Below are positions 1 to 13,057 of a DNA stretch of 64,000 bases, one piece after another (positions within the stretch are counted from its first letter, which is position 1; each line of letters opens with the position of its first letter). The notes beneath the pieces were generated by a model. That model saw only the letters and a program-made list of their open reading frames with translations, was not told the DNA's origin and did not search any database. A program made the position numbers and the translations under genes. Source of the DNA: Varroa destructor (taxonomy: Eukaryota > Arthropoda > Arachnida > Mesostigmata > Varroidae); the NCBI RefSeq assembly GCF_002443255.2, contig NW_019211457.1:25226921-25290920 (forward strand). Reading direction: 5' to 3'.

Positions 1-31
1 TATGCCTAAAAATTTCTATTATATTTTAGAC

Positions 32-33
<2 letters not shown>

Positions 34-79
<46 letters not shown>
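34..79. repeat. (TA)n microsatellite, about 23 units
   Basis: Uninterrupted alternating TA at the left edge of the window. It is the longest of at least eleven TA tracts here and a probable site of length polymorphism and assembly slippage. Confidence 0.97.
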
Positions 80-82
<3 letters not shown>

Positions 83-1971
83 CCGTACGTTTTTTCCTTT
101 GCTCTGTTTTTGAGACAAAATTAGATTTTTGAGCAACTACTTCTAAAGTTCATTTTTACATCGATTATACATATTTTTTTAGTTAGTGCAGGAGACTTCC
201 CCTTCGAGAGAACTGAGACGCAAATAACACCAAGTAAATCCCCTTTCTTTGTTGTTCTTTTATTGTTTTCCTAGAGAATTTCCCTAATTTTTATTATATA
301 CGACATGTACCTGAGGTCTTGACGAACTATCCGCGATACGGTCTGGCTAGTTAGTTACGCCAAATTCTATTCTCAACTAATGTCCTGACCGAAATACAAG
401 GACTACTTATAGTCCTTTTATGCATTTTTAGACTGAATCGAGTAACCCTCGAGTCGGCACTGTTCCTTCTCTGGCATTAGTTTTCCGTTCATCATTTGCT
501 TCTTCAGCAGCTGTTTACGAATTTCTATTATTCTTCTGTAAAATTTATTGACATCAGGATACTACCTAGTCAATTACGTGTCTCTTTTTCCTCGACATAT
601 AGACGCTCTCGACAGTAAAATAACTAAGGCTTTCTATCGGAAGTGTTTTTTTGATAGAAGTATGTCAAGAACCACCGATGCTCACGGCGTAAAAAATATG
701 ACGGAAGTCTGCGCCAATAAACGGCTGATCGATGAGAAAGAAACGAGATTTTACTATATTTACTGCCAAGCATCTATTGTTATCCACTTGTGTTATTATA
801 TTTGGTGGGTGAACTTTTTAATTGGACACATAATAAAACAGAATAATTGGATACGTTTAGCTGGACGGTGTATCACTTTATATTTGCTTGCAAAACAAAA
901 ATGACGTAAACGAGTACCCGCTCATAATCGCCCAAGTGAATTTCCCCATATTAGTCTATTCATTTGTCGGAGGCTTATTTCAAATAAATAATATAAACAT
1001 GGATGTTTGTGGTAGAGGTTTATCCTTCCTGACAGGAAGTCCGTACCGAGTATTGCTAGGAGAACAAAATAGAACAAGATGGACACGCAATACCAAATCG
1101 TACGAAAGATTGTTTTTTTTTCTTTCATTGTCTCTATCTTTTTAAGCCACTTTTGTATTTCGATGTGTAGTCTATTGGGTCTGTCTAGGGAATCTATTTT
1201 CTAAAATTGTAACTGGCGCCACAAGGAACGTTTAAGATATTAGCTCGCTAAATCCATAGCAGACGATTCCGGTAGACCGTATTTTGCCACCACATAAAAC
1301 AAAAATGGCCTGCCAGATAAGACAAACGTTTTATCTGTTTTTGACGATTAGCGGTCATCGTATCCGTATCGTCAATAGTCGATTCACTGTGTTTACGCGG
1401 AACCATATCGGGGGGCTGTCGGGCAGGGGTAACAATGCGTCGCCGTGCTCTTCCACGTAACAGTGCGTTCATGGGTTCGATTAACTCAAATCGTTTCCTA
1501 TTTACGCGTATATGAAATTTTGTACTAAATATTGCTTCAGAAGAAAGAGTTAGATTAGCCGCTTTATGTACATTACAAGCTGATAACGGCCGTCAATCAG
1601 AGTCTGGTAACTGTTGTCGCGTATTCATTAACGCGTCAGGACTGGTCGTCAGTACAGCTCATCTCAAATATAAAAAAATTGTAAATATTATTGTTTGTTG
1701 AAAGCTTTCGAGAAAGCGTAAAATAGTGAAAATCATTTGAGAAGTGAGAACGCTTCGACGTGTGAACGAATGGCCGGAATGGTAGCGTTATTTGCTGGTA
1801 CATCACAACGTCTCCTGATTTGTAAACATCACTTCTGTTCAGTGTGTTTGGTGTTCATCCCGTTTGGCGTACGCTGCCGACCAATGGAAAAAATCGGCCA
1901 TCGAAAGCGTAGTAATACACACCTTATTCCCGTTTCCTTTTTTCAAGCTGTGACACTTTTTTTTTCCCTAG

Positions 1972-2030
1972 ATTGTATGGCAACAGCTGCCGCCTGCATG
2001 GCAAGCTCTGCTATCTGTAAATACATTTAA
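1972..2030 (+). CDS. Possible short terminal exon after a strong splice acceptor
   Basis: The sequence before 1972 is a textbook-looking acceptor: a GTGAC stretch, a run of T and C, then CCCTAG. In one frame the following bases encode a Cys/Ala/Ser-rich tail (starts C-M-A-T-A-A-A-C, ends C-K-Y-I) with TAA at 2028-2030. A second frame is open past this point and the third stops slightly earlier, so the frame is undecided. No donor or upstream exon could be paired with it. I do not recognise the protein. The acceptor is the evidence; the coding call is weak. Confidence 0.2.
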
Positions 2031-2402
2031 AAATAATCAATCTTAACCTAAATACAGACTGCATATATAGACATTTTTTTTAATGTAAATTCATTCAGTT
2101 AGTAGTTTTATGTAAAAACATTTAGTTGGTAAACGCGACCTTGTTGGGTGGTCGTGTGATTCAATCCAGAAACTAGTTAAGCCAGCCAGTAATTCTATCA
2201 TTAAACAGTAGTAGAAAAGTTTAGGCTATGAAAAGCGAAAATGTACGCAACCTTTACTGGAGATGACTGCCGTAATAGGGGTCATAGACTGCCATAATTT
2301 GGTCATAATTTATAAATGTTTGCTCGAAGACATAGTGATAAACTCCAATGAAGATTACTCTTCTTGGAGCCTGTTATCACGTTCGTTTTTATCGTGGCAG
2401 TT

Positions 2403-2427
2403 CCCATCCGTACTTGTGACGGATGGG
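2403..2427. repeat. Hairpin, 9-bp perfect stem
   Basis: CCCATCCGT at 2403-2411 is the exact reverse complement of ACGGATGGG at 2419-2427, with a 7-base loop. Beyond a small bulge the pairing continues (CAGT outside left, ACTG outside right), giving about 13 paired bases. Confidence 0.75.
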
Positions 2428-2521
2428 TGACTGGGTGCAAGTGTCGGATGTGTGTGCTTATCCGTAATATACGAAAATCTCTTATATGTGTATATATTGG
2501 CTGTTTGTTTTACCCTGTACC

Positions 2522-2543
2522 TATATATATATATATATATATA
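2522..2543. repeat. (TA)n microsatellite
   Basis: Eleven TA units without interruption. Confidence 0.95.
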
Positions 2544-5249
2544 CTCTAATTAATTCGTGCATATATAATTAACTAAAAACGCCTGCATGTTTGTAAAGAT
2601 AAATAAATTTTCAAATCTAATATGAACGCCTTGTTGTCCTTAGGGTAGGTAAGTAAAAGTGAGTGGCAACTAACGGATACAGTGCATGTTTCGTCATATG
2701 TCACAGTTAACGTGTCATCAGGTCGATTCCGTCCTTTTGAAGATTAGCAGATGATAGATGGGCTTAGATAACATAGGCTGGTTAAAATGAATGAAGTACA
2801 ATTTGTTTGGGCTGTATGGCAGGCCTTGGCTGGTAATAGTTATCTGTGAGTTATCTACGAGGAGTCCTCTTTTTCCGGCGTATACTTGGATAATAGGAAA
2901 TAACTCATGCTATATTTCACTACAATTCGTCAAGCTCAGAATCTTTACACTCGAAAAAGCGCGGGACAGAGAGAACTATTTTCTAACATACGATGTTCCG
3001 GAGTGTTGGATATATAGATGTGGAATTTTCTAGGCAGCCGTTTCCGTACTTATGGTGTTTTGTCACATTGTATCTCGTCACTTAATATATTTACAAATGT
3101 CGGTTAACGTGAGCGGACGTAATCGCCGTGTTGCTAGGCCCATGTAGCCAGACAGGTTATCATTATGTAAACAGGCCGGGTGTGTATCGTCGTCTTGCGT
3201 AGACGGTTGCAATACCATACGCCCACAACTGCGCCCTCGCCTGTACGATGCCGCTTACAGAATGAATACCTGAGCTGAATCATATTCGTACCTTGCGGAT
3301 GCTCTTCTATGCGTGTACAGCCGTAGTTGGTGGGCTAATTTAAAGACGTCCACTCGTGCGGTTTCAAAAATTCTCCTAGACCTATTTCATCCGTCAAATG
3401 AACGTCAGCAGCTTACATTCATTGCAGTTAATCACCCATACATATAGGAAATAGAACTCAGCATGTGCATATATACGTATATGCTGTGCACTACGTACCT
3501 CAAATATGTCAAGCAGGCTATGTCGCTTCCCGTTGTGATCGGCAAATGATCGATTTCTAGCTGGACAAGTTATAATCTCATAAGAGCTAATGTTTTGGTA
3601 CTGTTTGTACTTAACGGTGTCTCTGTTCTCGACAGCAAATATAGCAGAAGTAGTTTGCAGTACTCCAAACATTTGCGTTACTTCAACTTTCTAGACTTAC
3701 GACAGCCTAGTGAAGAAGCAGCCGTTGCCCCGTCGCTAGAGGAATACTACTAGCTAATCTTATTGTTCCTATACTATGTGCGATTGTCCTATAGTGCAAA
3801 CAGCGTCACGGCAAAAAACTTGTCATCGAATGCTACATGCTATGCCGCCAATGAACTATTTGTCAAGACGTAATGCCTAATACGAAAATCCGTAAAGCAT
3901 CCACTTGCGAATAACTTGGAGGAGATTTGAGCTGAAGTCAGGCTGATCGCATGTCCTTCCGTGAGGATAAATTTGAGTATTAACAAAGGCGTGTTATTGT
4001 TGCCCTGGACCGAGTGTCCGCACTTCGGGAGAGTATCATGCGTAGGAAACTTCTAGCCCCAAAAGAACTTGATTTTCACAAAACGCTATTTTTTCAGCGG
4101 CTAAACGATTATCTGCGTTGAAATGTTGGGGTTGAAATGTCGCGATAAAGACGTCAGATGGATATCGCCGACGAGCGCGACCTTTGTACATCTCCCACCT
4201 CGAGGATCCCACATCGGCAGTCGGCCAATGTAAAGGGAAAGTAGCTGATGATTCACAGTTCAATGTCAATTTTATGTGCGCTCGCGACATTGTACTAAAC
4301 TCGAAGACTGTTTGAGCGTCAAGAGAACAATCGACGTCGTTTCTAGGGGTAAGATAGATGGAACGATTAGCTAGGGAAAGATTAGGAACGATTTCGAAAG
4401 TTGCAAATAAAAAGACGACGAATGGTATCGGTCACCGCCGCTAGCCGCAAGTTGACGGCTATCCAGGAAACAACAGGCTGTCTAAATTTAACCGCCCTTT
4501 ATCTTTTTCTTCTCTCACCCGCTAGCGTTTATAACGCCGCTATGGACGGCGTGTTGCCGAGTTGAGCAAGGTCAAAACGGCCGTGTACCGAAGTCGCTGC
4601 GGCTGCACGTAGCTTTTCACGCGTATTAGAAAGGCTTGCTCGGTCCTAAGTTTGGCGCTTGCCGCTTCTCGCTTGCGGGTCGGTCGTCATTAGCTCGTTC
4701 GAAACGCGCATAGAACAACATGACCGCAGCTATTTTTACCTCGGATTGGTAGCTATTTTGTCTCTCAATGCGCTTTGCTTTACACATAACATATGCGTAG
4801 CCGAGTGTTGCCAAGCAGAACAAGCCCGTTGTTGCCAACAGTACAGTAAGCCTTAATGCTACCATCGCGGGAACTCTTAAAGCTTTTATGGCGGCCGCAG
4901 TCCTTGTTGTGATGCGGAAGACAAAAAGCCAGATGTCCATCAACGTTGCTATCTTATTTTTAGGTGGCGCACATTGGTGAGTGGAATTTGCTCTTGTGTA
5001 CGAAGAAAGCACCAGTCGTTCTGACTGAAATTCTTACGCGATATCTATTTACTAGGGCGTATCGAAAAAATGCAACATATAGTCTTGTAAGGCCAGTACA
5101 ACGTTGACGGTACTCAACATACAATATACGAGCACAAAATATTGCACAAGGGAAGGTCATACTTTTATGCCCATTTTAAAGACAATGACTGTACATAAAA
5201 ACAGCAAAATCGATCTGTCATTTATAACAAGCATTCACTTTTCGTTCAG

Positions 5250-5330
5250 CGCTCAAGCTATTACTGTTAGGCTTCGTGTTTATGCCGACGCGGGTTGCTG
5301 CATCATTCACGCGACCTGGCCGAGACTTGG
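5250..5330 (+). CDS. Candidate internal exon, 81 nt (phase-neutral)
   Basis: The left edge is an acceptor-like site (ATTCACTTTTCGTTCAG ending at 5249). The right edge is a strong donor (TTGG followed by GTGAGT at 5331). The interval is 81 bases, a multiple of three, so it would not shift frame if included or skipped. Two of the three frames are open across it. One reads A-Q-A-I-T-V-R-L-R-V-Y and contains a double cysteine. The other is hydrophobic (K-L-L-L-L-G-F-V-F). No partner exon was identified and I do not recognise either translation. Both splice signals plus the length make it better than most short candidates, but chance remains a real alternative. Confidence 0.3.
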
Positions 5331-8300
5331 GTGAGTAAAGGGGGTCCAAGCCGGACGCTATGGCGGCGGCAAACCTCTTCCCTATCAGGCCCGTTAATAT
5401 GGTACTGGCGAGAGGGGCAAGACCAGCAGTCGGTCTTCCATCTGCTATTAGAAATAGTCTTTACGTATGTGATAATCATTTTGTTGTGCAGCTTTCTTTC
5501 TCTTAGCTTTTTGCAAAGCCTGCCAACTCGCGTCTGCAACCGTTATACGATCTAGAATAGGGTAGCAGGTTCGTCTGACTGGGAACGATAGCAGCAGCAG
5601 CAGCAGCTTCAACACTAACCATATTACTAGCGATATTAGAAGCCAGACCCACACGGCTTCAGCATGTTTTCAAACTTGTGGATGATCTTACAGCGGTTGA
5701 GTGAGGTAGGCTAGAGTCGTATCGAATTAAATTAATCTCGCTGACCAGCTAGCAAACGTGAAACTCAAGTACTTTCATGCTGTTAAGCAATCTAATAGCT
5801 CTTTACAGAGATCTTGCTGTCGATGTTGGTGCTCCCATACGATATGGAAGATGTCCATATGGGTGCTATATTGTATTACTGAGAGAGTAATTGCATAATA
5901 CCGTATAGAGTAGACGGATCAGTTGGACTTCGTAAAGCTGTTGTCTCTGGGGCAGAATCTTGTAGGTGACAGCTATGTAACATGTATCAACTTAGCGTAA
6001 AGTATTCATGTGGCTGACGACTCAATCCCACGAAACGAAGGTAGCTCGTCCCAAGAATCTAGGCTTCAAAACAATCGCATCGAGCGATTTTCACTGCCAA
6101 AACTGTTCAATTAATCGAAATTTCGTAATAACGTTATATAAAATGTACTATATAGTTAGGCGTAATTTAGTAGACGACCTTGTCGATGGATCCGATGACG
6201 AGGTAGCGTGTCACGAAATATTTAGCGAACGCGGTCGGGAAAGCTATCAGCGACATATATGACATGATGAAGTGGGCGAACGGCATGTGAATAACGAAAA
6301 GATAATTTTGTAGGAACTTAAACTTAAAATTAGACATTTTGCCCCCGTATCTACGAAGCAACTGATAGGATCTACAGTGGAATCAGGTCTTTGGTGCCAG
6401 TAATTATTCGGGGCTGTTATCGTGTGATTCAATATACTTCATCTATAATAACTATCTCTGCAGAGTTAGACAAGGAAAACTTTCCTTCTAGTGGCTTTTC
6501 TTGATAATTCACATTCCCTCAATCTTGTCGGTGTCGCGCTGACTTGAAAATGGTAAGGTTTCTTTATGTTGTTATCTATATATAAATATATTATGTCATT
6601 CTGACAGCAACCGGCGTCCGTTACTTCAGAAACATAGAGGACATATACAAATATGTCAAAGTGTAGCTGACGTCTTTGAATGAGGACGACAGTACGTGTC
6701 TTAATATGCTTACACCTCAAGCCTTTATAGGCCCAGTTAGAGTTCTGAGTTTACCTGTGAGACAAACTGAACGAATGAAAGGAAAGAAAATCCAGAAAGA
6801 GTTCAGTTTTGTCTATCAATATTCCATTCTATTGAATGAATCGTTGCTGAACGACCGGCCTACTTTTCCCTAGACGTCGTATCTTAGGTCTATCAATGGT
6901 TGTACAGTCTTGAGGCCATGTGCCGACGCCCGTAATGAGCCTTTGTTACTTGTGAAACTAGTCCTGGTCCGTCCCGTATAGTAAGTAATAACTTTGTTAC
7001 GACAAACAAAACGTGTTACGAGGAATAACGTCACCTGTTACGTGCAGTTTCAGTGCTCTAATAACATAATAATAATGATGGCAGCCAGATGCGATCTTAA
7101 AAACCATAATTAAGCTGCATTGCACGTGTATGTGTGTCAGAAGGGGGTCACTCACGTTACTGTCGTAAAGTAAGTTTTCGTTTTGCTAGCAGCGTATTTC
7201 GGATGTATTTGTTCGTGAAGTTTTTAAAGCGTACTTGTACGAAAATCACTCGCTATAGTTGCTGCTGCCCGATAGAGAGAGTGTCATCAACTGCATACGA
7301 GGCACGTTTCCCCAAAGGGTTTTTTGCTTCGAACAGGAAACGTCGACAGAGCTTAAACAGATTCGTCTATCTCCAATTGCGCTTGAGGTACTAGAAACTA
7401 CGGCGCCTGAAGCTATTTGCGCGGCACCTTTCCGAGAGCAGAGTTGCCCTGCTCTGCGACTCAGATTTCGGTAAAGTCGATTTGATGTCGCCATAAAAGT
7501 TCAATTGAATATAGAAAAACTAAGCAAAAAAAAAAAGCGTTCTGCCTGCATATATTAGTTTTCAATATAATTTCATCTCTCGGCATATATGTGGCCGATT
7601 TTTACAGTCATCATTGCTTGACCTTTAAAGAAAGATATGCCTTCTCGTGGATCGAGGCGAATATTTCTTTTGAGCACATCAATAATTACCTGTTCTAATA
7701 GCAGAATTATGTAGCACAAGTAAGCCTTAAAAATATTGCTAAACCAGTATACTTTCAATAGCTTTGGCATTCGAGGAGTTAACATCTACCGCAGCTAGAG
7801 TATGCTAGCGTACTAGGTACTTATATATTTACAATATATATGTTTAGTATACATAGGGCCTTATAATAGTCGATGTTTCCTTATATAGACCAAGAAGCTT
7901 CTCAATATATCCCTCCCTCATGTTGGTAGTTGACTATGAAACAAACACAAGTCTCGTGTTTTCGTATTAGCCTGTCATGTCGTCCTGCGGGCAACAGGCC
8001 TTCTTTCTCAACAACCAAGACTCATACATCAGCAAATTGCAACTGTATTGAAACGTATGTGACTAGATGCATTCGTATCCACACGAGTTTGCTTTAATGA
8101 TTACAAGGAACAGCATGAGGCTTCGATTCATCCCGAATTTGTTTTGAATGGTCAATTTTCTAACCCGAGAAGAGACGCCGTCAACAGGGAATGAGAATTC
8201 ATGAGTGACACTCAACAGGTGCCAGATTGTAGCGCACTCGTCGCAAAGTTCTGGTACGTCACATGCTCCCTACGTTGAAGACGCAGCCTTCTCTCGGATA

Positions 8301-9647
8301 TCCTTTCCAGGGTCGACCCAGGGTAGAAAAGTACCTATATCCCTAGTTAATGGTTAAAAACCCGGGTCACCGTTCACTTTGGCTGTCATTAGGTCTCTTC
8401 ACCAATTAACCCGTGTTTAAAGCCTTTCTCTCTTGGCTGCGTATTGCGGTATCCGCAATGATCCGCGTGCTTCGTCTTTATGTAGTCGGCATTTTGTGTA
8501 GCTCTGTCTGTCTACGTGTTCGATGCTCGCCACCGTATCCGATCACCGTATTCGTACCTTTATCCATGTCTGTAGGAGGACATGTTTGCTAAACTGGTCT
8601 GGCGTCACTATCGTTTAGCCCATACGTAAAGCGGTCGTGACAACTTCGCGCTAATTACTACTAGCCTCTGATCGCGTCGGCGTGGCTCTTGTCAAGTGAA
8701 TGCTAGCGGTCGTCAAGAGCTGCCGACGACACGGGCAATGCTGTTGTTGGTTGTTATGCTGCAGTCGACTCCTCTGCTATTTCACTCAAGCCACTACAAA
8801 TCGTAGAAGAACCAACTGATAGAGTCTATATATATATATATATGTTGTTGTATTTATTACACAACGTGATTGCTGTACCATATATAAACAAGTGTACACT
8901 AAATTAAGCAAAGCATATATGCCCCTATGGCATATATAAAAGATTGGTCTATTATGATCACACAAAAACGTTTCTATAATGGCCAGTTATAAAACTCGCC
9001 GTCTCAGTATTGATGAGTTATGTAACTTTCTTTATCATTTCATGGCCTGGTACTCTCAATAGGGTAGTGATTCTATAAATGTAGAGTCATGCCGAGGCGT
9101 TGGAACTTGTTCTACGGCAATGCGATATCGACGGACGATCAAGTGTCGATTGTACAAGCGGCACGTAAAAACGAATTAGACAACCAAACCCTCTCCTCCC
9201 CCAACCCCCTGGGGAACAGGTATGGTTCATGGCGTTGACTGCGGTGCCATGCACGTACGTTTAGTTTGTGCTGCTATTTGGTCTGTTTTGTTCCCGATAG
9301 ATCAAGGCTGGCCACGTATATTTTTATTAGAAAGTTCCAAAGACCTCAAGACAGCGATTGTGGCACGGAGATTGGCGGCGGCGTCGTCAAGTCACGGCAG
9401 TTCGATAGGAGAGTGATTGATATCCAGGTCGCGCAGCAAGACATTAAAGGTAATGGAGTTTTGCAGTCTCCAGCAATGCGGGTACGGTGTGAATTTTCGC
9501 CCAGCTCGTTACCACTCGTTGTCTTGGATTTTCGGACTATAGTTCGTTGTTTTCTCGGTTATTCCGACCCTATCTCCTGCTCCTGACACCATTACAGTTC
9601 ATGTATCGAGCTGGTCGCTAAGATAGTGCGGTTATGCGGCAACTTAC
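5331..9647. other. Intron or intergenic DNA
   Basis: Contains a (CAG)n run of about six units at 5590-5607, a (TA)n tract at 8827-8843, and a GC-richer segment at about 8200-8800 with stops in most frames. Overlapping + strand frames at 9222-9586 follow a C-rich run ending in AACAG at about 9220. They lack a donor and cannot be distinguished from chance. No RNA gene or mobile element is evident. Confidence 0.55.
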
Positions 9648-9823
9648 CATCGGTAAATACCACTGTACGTATGGTGATGAACAACAGGTAATAGACGGCG
9701 GTTTTGACGGTGCCGACGATTAGGGCAGCGTGATCGCCTAACGCTAATGATAGGGGAAGGGTAGATATTACAACCTGGGCGCTTCGTGAACTACCGGCCA
9801 TGCCACCGATGCAAGCAATGCAA
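9648..9823 (-). CDS. Candidate internal exon encoding a hydrophobic segment
   Basis: Read on the minus strand, the interval is preceded by a good acceptor: TGCTAAC branch-point-like sequence, then TTTACTGTTACTATAG ending at 9824. It is followed by a perfect GTAAGT donor (9647-9642). Only one of the three minus-strand frames is open through the 176 bases; the + strand is full of stops here. The translation begins C-I-A-C-I-G-G-M-A-G and runs into apolar stretches such as L-P-L-S-L-A-L and A-V-Y-Y-L-L-F-I-T-I, suggesting one or two membrane-spanning segments of a multi-pass protein. The exon takes one base to finish its first codon and leaves one base at its end. I do not recognise the family. 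No neighbouring exon could be assigned with confidence. Confidence 0.42.
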
Positions 9824-11895
9824 CTATAGTAACAGTAAAATGTTAGCAGAAATAGCAGACAATCTAATATAGTCATAACAAAAGAACAAGAATAAGAGAA
9901 AGCCTTTGCATTCGTAAGCAAGGCATGGTTTGAAATCCTAAGAACGTTATAATTGAAAAGATATGAAAGAAAGATGAACATTTGTTAAATAGGAGCCAAA
10001 CGACTGATGCGCACCTAAACAAAAGAAACATAAGAAGAACCGTATAGCACGCATTGTTTGCCCCAGTACGATTGCAGGGTGTATCTAGATGGACATCTAG
10101 TTGGCATCCTATTCGCCTACCTAGAATCAGGCCCAATTTAACATCGGTCTATTATGATCAAATAATGAACCGCAAAATGGTACTTGTTAGGCCAATATGC
10201 GATGTAGAACAACCTCAGGGAGGTGTCGAGCTTTGCGATGTTACACTGAAAATTTGTCAACAAAAAGTAGTTCCGAATGTCTTTCCAGGTGTGGCGGCGT
10301 AAATTTCAAGCGGCTGGATACATGCACAGCTTTCAAAAGCGTATCTGTCCAAGCATATTACTCCCTCAACTCTGGCTGATATAATGCGTTTAAAACAAAT
10401 CTATAGATATGGATGGCATACTGATCACACAGCCAGTTTAGTGAATTCTGGTCGACACGAGCACGTTACTGCTTTAGAATGCAGTTCTTCGAGTTCAAGC
10501 ACTAATGGAGATCACATAGGCGCTTGTGCTGTGTTACAAGCCATGACATGAGCAAGACAACGATGTAGTAGTACTATTTTTACCAATTTTTTTCATTCTG
10601 GGTAACTTGTGATGCGCTCCGCTTTTAAGCCAATTTTCATCTCTATATGTGAAAACTTCAATATCCAATGAAGCTATATGCAATTCTGAGTATACAATTT
10701 TAATTATGTTCTTACGGTCTGACGACAAAAACAACACAAACGTCCATCGCTTACGTCGTTTGTTCTGTTCCACCTTATCATATCGTTCGTAAACGATAAC
10801 TGGAGGAGGAAAACCGCGAGTGATCACTTTCTTTAGACACTTGCCGATGTGGGCTACGTTGAGACAAATTCGGGGCAAACGAAAAAACTTCCTGTTTTTT
10901 TTTCTTCACAGTGGCTATTCTTTTCTTGCACTGGGTATCTAGCCATTAACACTAAGTTCACGTAAAACTTCGATAGATATTTTTAGAGAGGAGGTTTTAA
11001 GCACGTTTGATTACGTTACGGTGACAGAAAAATTGTTGCCGATTATCACCGACAACGTCGGCTCCGGGGTCGCTGCCTTATGAAGCGTATATTGCCAAGA
11101 ACATCGCCTATCGATAAGAGCACACTGACGAATGGCGCGAAAATACCTGGCATATTGGAACGGGGTCGCAAGTCAGTGTGAAGAATGACGAGGAACAAAA
11201 ATTACTCGGCACTAATAACAACTGATTACATTGGGTGACGTTTATAATAGCATCCGTATTGATAGGTATGATCTTTTCTACATGAAAATGTCTCTGTTCA
11301 GGTTTATTGTTGTAGCAGTCTCACGAAAGGTAAAACATTGACCACAACACCGTTAAAGAGAACTGAATCTGTGTCGCCGTCAACCTGGATGCTGTGACGT
11401 CTATTAAATAGTATCTGTTGTATATTGCGCATATTCGTGTACACTGTGGACGCGGCTGCGCTTCTATGGGATGTCTAACAGTAGGAATCGTCTTTCGTGC
11501 TTTGCTATTGTACTCTATCAAGCATACACGACCAGGGTAAAACTATTGAATTCAATATGAGAGCCATACCGTAAACGCACTCAGGCACAATATGACGTAT
11601 TTCAGTGCCGTTTGCCTATGGCGTGATTCATTTGGCGTCGATTAATTTCTTATTAACAGATAGTACTAATCCAGTACGCAGATCCATAATTTTTGCAACG
11701 TTTCGTATTTTCATAGCAAGCGTCTCCATTAATAATAATAAACGAATTACTCCTAGAAGGGAAGTTACCGTCACACATTACTCAAACTCTGAGACTAGAA
11801 TAGATTATAGGTGAGACAAATCCACAAAACAACCTCATATGACTCAGGATTTAAGAATTTATACATTTAGATGTCGTAAACGTAACATAATGAAA

Positions 11896-11918
11896 CTCTC
11901 TCCCTTTATCTCTCTCTG

Positions 11919-11953
<35 letters not shown>
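11896..11953. repeat. Compound (TC)n(TA)n microsatellite
   Basis: A pyrimidine run of CTCTCTCC and repeated TC passes directly into about eleven TA units at 11931-11953. Compound dinucleotide arrays of this kind can adopt non-B DNA forms. Confidence 0.95.
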
Positions 11954-12182
11954 GTATAGCTGAGCATCGTTTCTGCAACTGTCAGCATCGTTCTCACTGT
12001 TGAGGTAATACTGCAGTAGGCAGATAGATGACGCGTTATTAGGATGAGTACTGCTGTTGCTATGTCATGCATCCCTCGTACGTCATTTACACTTATAGCT
12101 TTCTCTTTAAATAGGCTCGCCCTCTAAATAGGTCCTTTGCAAATTGGGTTGCCCTTGATTGGTCCGCAAGCGCCGCTTCAGC

Positions 12183-12195
12183 TGGCCTTTGACCC
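12183..12195 (-). promoter_or_regulatory. DR1-type nuclear-receptor half-site pair
   Basis: On the minus strand the bases read GGGTCAAAGGCCA, two AGGTCA-like half-sites spaced by one base, close to the HNF4/RXR DR1 consensus. An ATTGG (inverted CCAAT) element lies upstream at about 12158 and TATATA at about 12273. No gene start could be attached, so function is inference only. Confidence 0.2.
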
Positions 12196-13041
12196 TAAAA
12201 ATACGATGACGACAACGAAAACAAACTCGAGGCTTAGAAGCGTTGGTTAAATCGGTCTGTGTTCTTTGGCTGTATATACCGACATGTAACGGCGGCCCAC
12301 ATATAAGCGAAATGTAAGCAGCGATTTACCATGTACGCACTGTATACCAGAGTCCAGACATAATAAATTCATTTTTCGGTGGTCTAAAATAAGACACCAG
12401 CAGCAGCAACAACCCGCTCCTCTTTAAAAGATCTTTCTTAGATATACGTATGCACTCCGTAGAGAGAAAACCCAAATTGCATACCCTAAAACAGTACATT
12501 TTGCGCTACAACGGAGTCGAGCGTTCGTTGCTAGATTGTACGCTTATGGGTATATAATAGACTTAATAACTTTGTCAATAATTTATGTGTGGATCAGGCA
12601 ACGCAATTAGTAATGATCCGCTTTCCTAAATCAGTGCTGAGTTGCATTGATCCCGTATGACAACTACACGGGCCTAGCTACGATTGGCTTTACCCGAACG
12701 CATACTCCCTACATACAACTTTTATTCATTCACAGAATTCATTCAGCGAGAAATTTACCACTTATGCAGGTTACTTTTTTTTTTTTCTGTCATCTCCGTA
12801 ACGGCCTTAATTCATATACTTGATACATATCGGAAGTCGTCTTATAACGGATACGCGCGAAACATCGATATGGGGTGGCAAGGAGGCAAGTAAAAATAGG
12901 CGATCAAAAGATTAGAGCTGAAAGGCGCCTATCACTAGCCCCTGGTGGCGAAGACGATCATATAGTAGCGTCCGATTTTCATCAATGGCCGATTCAATCA
13001 ACACAATAGGCGTATTTCCTCGTCGAGCCGATCCCTGTCTG

Positions 13042-13057
13042 TCTCTCTCTCTCTCTC
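13042..13057. repeat. Short (TC)n run
   Basis: About eight TC units, preceded by CTGTCTG. Confidence 0.9.

Larger units (their letters stand above)
80..5249. other. Intron or intergenic DNA, no supported gene
   Basis: All longer frames here are short and have no splice support that stands out. Two acceptor-like sites are worth recording on the + strand. One ends at 507 after a pyrimidine-rich run (Q-L-F-T start, open for 36 codons to TAA at 616-618). The other ends at 1971 after a strong run of T and C. A 9-bp hairpin lies at 2403-2427 and a (TA)n tract at 2522-2543. A GC-richer patch at about 4430-4960 contains a minus-strand frame with one hydrophobic stretch (4626-5012) that I could not support as a gene. 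Confidence 0.6.

Noticed and set aside
548..904. 118-codon + strand frame
   Set aside because: Low-complexity Tyr/Ile-rich AT-driven translation without splice signals.
4626..5012. Minus-strand frame with one hydrophobic segment
   Set aside because: No start context or splice sites, and the overlapping + strand is equally open in places.
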